From: UBA12276 sp041476285
GTDB lineage: Archaea > Micrarchaeota > Micrarchaeia > Micrarchaeales > Micrarchaeaceae
DNA: 7,664 nucleotides
Reading direction: 5' to 3'
Assembly (NCBI GenBank): GCA_041476285.1
Contig: JBGOTD010000038.1
Span: 1 to 7,664 of the forward strand
Numbering within the stretch: position 1 is the first letter of the stretch; every line of letters begins with the position of its first letter. Position numbers and translations under genes: made by a program. The notes under the pieces were generated by a model. That model made no database searches. It worked only from the letters and a program-made list of their open reading frames with translations, and was not told the DNA's origin. Of the stretch, positions 5,260 through 7,664 are shown piece by piece.

Positions 5260-5940
5260 TCAGCCATCTAGAAGGAACTTGAAATCTATGAAAAGCAGTT
5301 TTACTCCATCTATGAGCTTCATCTGCTTTGATTCTCCAACCCTTTTATAGTACTTTGTAGGTATCTCCACTATTTTGAACCCTTTTTTATGCATCTTCAC
5401 ATTCATCTCCGTCTCTATACCAAAGAACTCCTCTTTCAAAACAAGGGAATCAAACGCGCTTTTTCTTATAGCTCTTATGCCTGTCTGGGAATCCTTAAGG
5501 GGCAATCCGTATAATACATTCGCAGTAATCGTTATCACCTTGTTTCCTACCTGTATGAATGGTGGCATAGCCTCTGTGTCTATCCCGCTTAGCCTGTCTC
5601 CTATTGCCATGCCTGCCCCATCCCTTACCAATTTTACCAGCTTCTTCAGGTCGTTAACCTCGTAGGTCGCATCGCCGTCTATCAGGCACATTATCCTTGT
5701 GTGTATCTGCTTTGCCGCCTGGACGACAGCCACACCCTTTCCGGAGCCTTTCTGCTTCAATATAGTAATATCCTTGTGCTTGAAGCCAAGGTCGAATTTG
5801 TCGTTGTAGCCCTTGTATATTATGAAGACCTTGCAATTCGGAAGGCTTTTCAGCGTCTCCCTTGCCACAGCCCCTACTGCGGGTTCGTCCTTTACCGGGA
5901 TCATCACTGTAGTATCTGAATAGTCCAATTTTATCAACAA
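5260..5940 (-). CDS. Family 2 glycosyltransferase, dolichol-phosphate-glucose/AglJ-type
   Basis: The protein has up to 226 residues and a GT-A core: TVMIPVKDE (11-19), KGSGKGVAVVQAA (64-76), the metal-binding IDGDATY (87-93, D88 and D90), GDRLSG (114-119), GNKVIT (132-137), DSQTGIRAIRK (150-160), FGIETEMNVKM (173-183) and a final EIPTKYYKRVGESK (192-205). The DSQTG-R and IETEM motifs are typical of archaeal enzymes that load a sugar onto dolichyl phosphate at the cytoplasmic membrane face. It is distinct from the glycosyltransferase at 1299, which lacks them. There are no membrane segments. Only TTG codons (5940, 5937 or 5928) can start it, because a TAA lies eight codons upstream with no ATG or GTG between, and the ATG at residue 13 would cut the first beta strand. 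The exact start is therefore uncertain. It is upstream of pyrG on the same strand with a 61-base gap, and divergent from thpR. Sugar donor unknown. Confidence 0.92.
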   Translation of the reverse strand: MLIKLDYSDTTVMIPVKDEPAVGAVARETLKSLPNCKVFIIYKGYNDKFDLGFKHKDITILKQKGSGKGVAVVQAAKQIHTRIMCLIDGDATYEVNDLKKLVKLVRDGAGMAIGDRLSGIDTEAMPPFIQVGNKVITITANVLYGLPLKDSQTGIRAIRKSAFDSLVLKEEFFGIETEMNVKMHKKGFKIVEIPTKYYKRVGESKQMKLIDGVKLLFIDFKFLLDG

Positions 5941-5956
5941 ACTATTAGATGGGAAG

Positions 5957-5966
5957 AAATATTAAT
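5957..5966. promoter_or_regulatory. Shared symmetric TATA-like element between a glycosyltransferase and thpR
   Basis: AAATATTAAT contains the palindromes AATATT (5958-5963) and ATTAAT (5961-5966), so it reads as a TATA-like box on both strands. Its centre lies about 26 bases from the thpR ATG at 5988 and about 22-25 bases from the TTG candidates at 5940 and 5937 on the other strand. One element could thus direct both divergent genes. A separate A/T stretch at 5978-5988 (minus TATTATTAAA) is an alternative for the leftward gene. Confidence 0.45.
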
Positions 5967-5987
5967 GATTTACAAGACTTTAATAAT

Positions 5988-6554
5988 ATGGTTGGTGGAA
6001 AAACGGGATCAACAAGAGCATTTATAGGAATCGATCTGCCCGATGAATTGAAGGAAGCGCTAACGCTGTCGATGGACGCGTTGCCTAAAAACGGTCTAAA
6101 GGTGGTTTCAAAAAACAATATGCACATAACTCTATTCTTTCTCGGAAACCTGAGCGATCAAAAACTTGAAGACGCAAAATCAGAAATCGAAAAGCTGGAT
6201 TACAAAAAATTTTATTCTGCAATAAACGGGATAGGCACATTCTCGATGAAAGATCCGAATATACTGTTTGCAAAAATAGATGAAGGGAAAGAAGAGCTTG
6301 CCGAAATTTACAGGCTGCTTTTTGATAGGCTAAAAAGAATCGGGATAAATTTGGACAGCAGACCGTACGCTCCTCATGTAACTATTGCAAGGGTACGCGA
6401 ATTGGTTGACAAAGAACCGATAATAAAATTTGTGGAAGATAATTCGAGTAGGGAATTTGGCAGGTTCCTGTGCGAGTCTGTAAAATTAAAACAAAGCACG
6501 CTCACGAGCTCAGGTCCGATATATACTGATATATATGCAAGATACTTGGAGTAG
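5988..6554 (+). CDS. thpR: RNA 2',3'-cyclic phosphodiesterase (2H phosphoesterase, LigT/ThpR family)
   Basis: The 188-residue protein has both HxTx motifs that define two-histidine phosphoesterases: HITL at 46-49 (within MHITLFFLGNL) and HVTI at 130-133 (within YAPHVTIARVR). The N-terminal TRAFIGIDLPDEL (9-21) and the C-terminal SGPIYTDIYARY fit the ThpR branch, and the length is normal. ThpR enzymes hydrolyse RNA 2',3'-cyclic phosphate ends to 2'-phosphate in the cytoplasm; several were first described as 2'-5' RNA ligases acting on tRNA halves. The physiological substrate here is unknown. I choose the ATG at 5988 over an in-frame ATG at 5949. The later start lies about 26 bases from the TATA-like element and close to the family N-terminus, while the earlier one would leave only eight bases for divergent promoters. 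No ribosome site precedes 5988, so translation is probably leaderless. The next gene has its own promoter and there is no clear terminator between. Confidence 0.95.
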   Translation: MVGGKTGSTRAFIGIDLPDELKEALTLSMDALPKNGLKVVSKNNMHITLFFLGNLSDQKLEDAKSEIEKLDYKKFYSAINGIGTFSMKDPNILFAKIDEGKEELAEIYRLLFDRLKRIGINLDSRPYAPHVTIARVRELVDKEPIIKFVEDNSSREFGRFLCESVKLKQSTLTSSGPIYTDIYARYLE

Positions 6555-6584
6555 ACCAACATGGCAAATACCAAAGCAGGGCAC

Positions 6585-6596
6585 ATATTTAAATAT
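6585..6596 (+). promoter_or_regulatory. TATA box for the sequon-rich protein at 6624
   Basis: ATATTTAAATAT is a perfect 12-base palindrome centred about 34 bases upstream of the ATG at 6624. It predicts a transcription start near 6616 and a leader of about eight bases. It lies in the 69-base gap after thpR, so the downstream gene is probably transcribed independently. A palindromic TATA gives no orientation by itself; the plus-strand gene is the evident client. Confidence 0.65.
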
Positions 6597-6623
6597 CTGG
6601 AATATGAATAATGCTAAGATGAT

Positions 6624-7484
6624 ATGCCAAACAGAAATTCACTGACGTATGCTGCGGCGATAATACTCGTAGTGGTGATATTGGCAGTGGCCTATCTATT
6701 CTTCAGGCTGAACACAAAAAGGGAGGCAACATTCAACATATTGAATAACAAGAACCTTTCAAATTCCACTTTTAACAGGACGCAACTTATGCTGCTTCAG
6801 AGCCTTAAGAAATCCCTGAATGCAAGCTCTTTACACGTAACTTATTTCTCCAGCATGGTAAATAATCCAATTCCTACTTCAAACAATCTTACACTGGTAG
6901 TGAGTGAAAACCAGACGATAGATTCATACCATCTGGGCAATTACAACAAGACTGTATACAGGAATGTAGTATCATATACCAATGCACGAACTGGAAAGGT
7001 TCTGGCAAGAAATGTGTCAAGCACATACTACTATGAGACAAACGTTACAATAACATGCTTTAACCAGACATCTACTGACTCGAATGGAAATGTAAACTCT
7101 AATCTTCAGTGCTCTAATGGCATTGCGGGGCAGAACTATCTCGAAAGCTTCCCATTTACTGCCTCGAATGTGAGCATGCTTGGAATTCTAATAACAGAAG
7201 GCAATCTCACATATGGCGGCACTAAAAACATTGCAAACAGGGAATGCGACAATTTCTTGTTCTCTAATGTGACTCAAAACAACCTGCTAGCCAACTACAG
7301 CGTCATAAATCTTTGCATCGACTCGAAGTACGGCATACCATTGTATGTAAATGAAACGGACGTGACTAATGGAATGCCAAATTCTACTGCATTCATTGCA
7401 ACATACTTCACTACAAACGTTTCCATGTCTGATTTCAGCATTCCGCAATCTTATCTTAACAGCATACCGAAATCAGTAATATAA
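6624..7484 (+). CDS. Single-pass membrane protein with densely sequoned, probably extracellular domain (286 aa)
   Basis: Family not recognised. A signal anchor at about residues 9-28 (AAIILVVVILAVAYLFF at its core) is followed by a domain of roughly 255 residues rich in N, S, T and Y. I count seventeen N-X-S/T sequons: N44, N47, N51, N66, N88, N96, N108, N130, N140, N147, N182, N194, N215, N224, N243, N253 and N265. Four cysteines (C145, C163, C208, C231) could form two disulfides. Together these point to a heavily N-glycosylated ectodomain held at the outer membrane face. The flanking charges (R4 before, R28, K32 and R33 after the segment) are not decisive and even mildly favour the opposite topology. 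The order GTKNIANRECD (199-209) then CIDSKYGIPLYV (231-242) faintly recalls the beta-strand pattern of LolA/LppX-like lipoprotein-carrier domains; this is a weak inference needing structure prediction. The ATG follows its own palindromic TATA box. The stop lies two bases from that of the convergent gene at the right edge. Confidence 0.88.
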   Translation: MPNRNSLTYAAAIILVVVILAVAYLFFRLNTKREATFNILNNKNLSNSTFNRTQLMLLQSLKKSLNASSLHVTYFSSMVNNPIPTSNNLTLVVSENQTIDSYHLGNYNKTVYRNVVSYTNARTGKVLARNVSSTYYYETNVTITCFNQTSTDSNGNVNSNLQCSNGIAGQNYLESFPFTASNVSMLGILITEGNLTYGGTKNIANRECDNFLFSNVTQNNLLANYSVINLCIDSKYGIPLYVNETDVTNGMPNSTAFIATYFTTNVSMSDFSIPQSYLNSIPKSVI

Positions 7485-7486
7485 AA

Positions 7487-7663
7487 TCAGCTCTCATTTT
7501 TGGCAGTTCGTTCATTGCTCAAGGCATTCTCGAAGTTCTCAATCGTCATATTATTTACAAGCTCTCCCGCCCTGTATATTCTGTCCTCCATAAGTATGTT
7601 GTAGCTGGCACCAAGTTTTGCATCAATTGCTATGTGCCGTATATTCGTGCCGAAAAGATCCAC
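7487..7663 (-). CDS. C-terminal part of an unidentified protein (runs off right edge)
   Basis: On the minus strand, 58 codons are open from the edge to a TGA at 7489-7487. The encoded tail begins VDLFGTNIRHIAIDAKLG, continues through NILMEDRIYRAGELVNNM and ends ENFENALSNERTAKNES. It is mixed, charged and plausibly the end of a soluble protein with no membrane segment. I do not recognise the family. Support comes from ordinary amino-acid composition, absence of stops, and end-to-end packing with the convergent gene that mirrors the two other convergent pairs in this window. A GTG at 7663-7661 is in frame but lies at the cut edge, so the true start is probably outside. The frame is also short enough that chance cannot be fully excluded. 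Confidence 0.65.
   Translation of the reverse strand: MDLFGTNIRHIAIDAKLGASYNILMEDRIYRAGELVNNMTIENFENALSNERTAKNES
7497..7501 (+). terminator. Possible T-tract terminator for the sequon-rich protein gene
   Basis: A five-T run begins 13 bases after the stop of the plus-strand gene, inside the 3' end of the convergent frame, where it is the complement of a lysine-asparagine stretch. No hairpin precedes it. Position is suitable for archaeal T-tract termination, but the evidence is only the run itself. Confidence 0.3.
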
Positions 7664-7664
7664 T

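Noticed and set aside
5949..5987. Thirteen-residue N-terminal extension of ThpR from ATG 5949
   Set aside because: It would overlap the only promoter element and extend beyond the usual family N-terminus.
2056..6010. Similar VGGKT peptides near the N-termini of the flippase and ThpR
   Set aside because: Five residues in unrelated proteins with different codons; best explained by chance rather than a shared element.
6561..6611. Sixteen-codon frame MANTKAGHIFKYLEYE between thpR and the next gene
   Set aside because: It contains the TATA box of the downstream gene and has no ribosome site.
6614..6626. Box C-like AGATGATA, as in C/D box guide RNAs
   Set aside because: It does not match RUGAUGA exactly, and no D box or C'/D' pair lies at suitable spacing.

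Overview
The window looks like a gene-dense stretch of an archaeal genome of moderate G+C. Archaeal markers are A/T-only TATA boxes about 24-36 bases upstream of start codons, little or no leader on first genes, GGTG-type Shine-Dalgarno sites before the operon-internal gene, GTG and TTG starts, frequent AUA and AGG/AGA codons, a short XPF/ERCC4 nuclease without a helicase, and membrane proteins dense in N-X-S/T sequons. The compactness and the sequon-rich surface proteins fit a small-genome lineage such as Micrarchaeota or other DPANN archaea. That placement is inference and cannot be settled from this sequence.

Layout, left to right. Positions 1-152 hold divergent promoters: a possible gene start leaving the left edge on the minus strand, and a TATA box for a small membrane protein (153-539, plus). 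It converges with an XPF-type nuclease (536-1195, minus), the two stop codons sharing TTAA. Back-to-back promoters in 1196-1298 serve the nuclease and a rightward two-gene operon: a dolichol-phosphate-mannose-synthase-like glycosyltransferase (1299-2003) and a MOP-superfamily lipid-linked sugar flippase (2008-3600). The flippase converges with CTP synthase pyrG (3597-5198, minus), their stops sharing CTAG. Upstream of pyrG on the same strand lies a second family 2 glycosyltransferase (5260-5940). A very short divergent region with one symmetric TATA-like element separates it from the RNA 2',3'-cyclic phosphodiesterase thpR (5988-6554, plus). A separate promoter then precedes a single-pass membrane protein with 17 sequons (6624-7484, plus), which converges with the 3' end of an unidentified gene running off the right edge (7487-7663, minus).

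How the genes fit together: the strongest theme is surface glycosylation. Two family 2 glycosyltransferases of the polyprenol-phosphate type and one flippase could build and translocate lipid-linked sugars. The two predicted surface proteins, with four and seventeen N-glycosylation sequons, are plausible acceptors. No oligosaccharyltransferase (AglB/STT3) is in the window. PyrG (CTP synthesis), XPF (DNA repair) and ThpR (RNA end processing) are housekeeping genes with no obvious mechanistic tie to this theme. No tRNA, rRNA, CRISPR array, insertion sequence or long repeat was seen.
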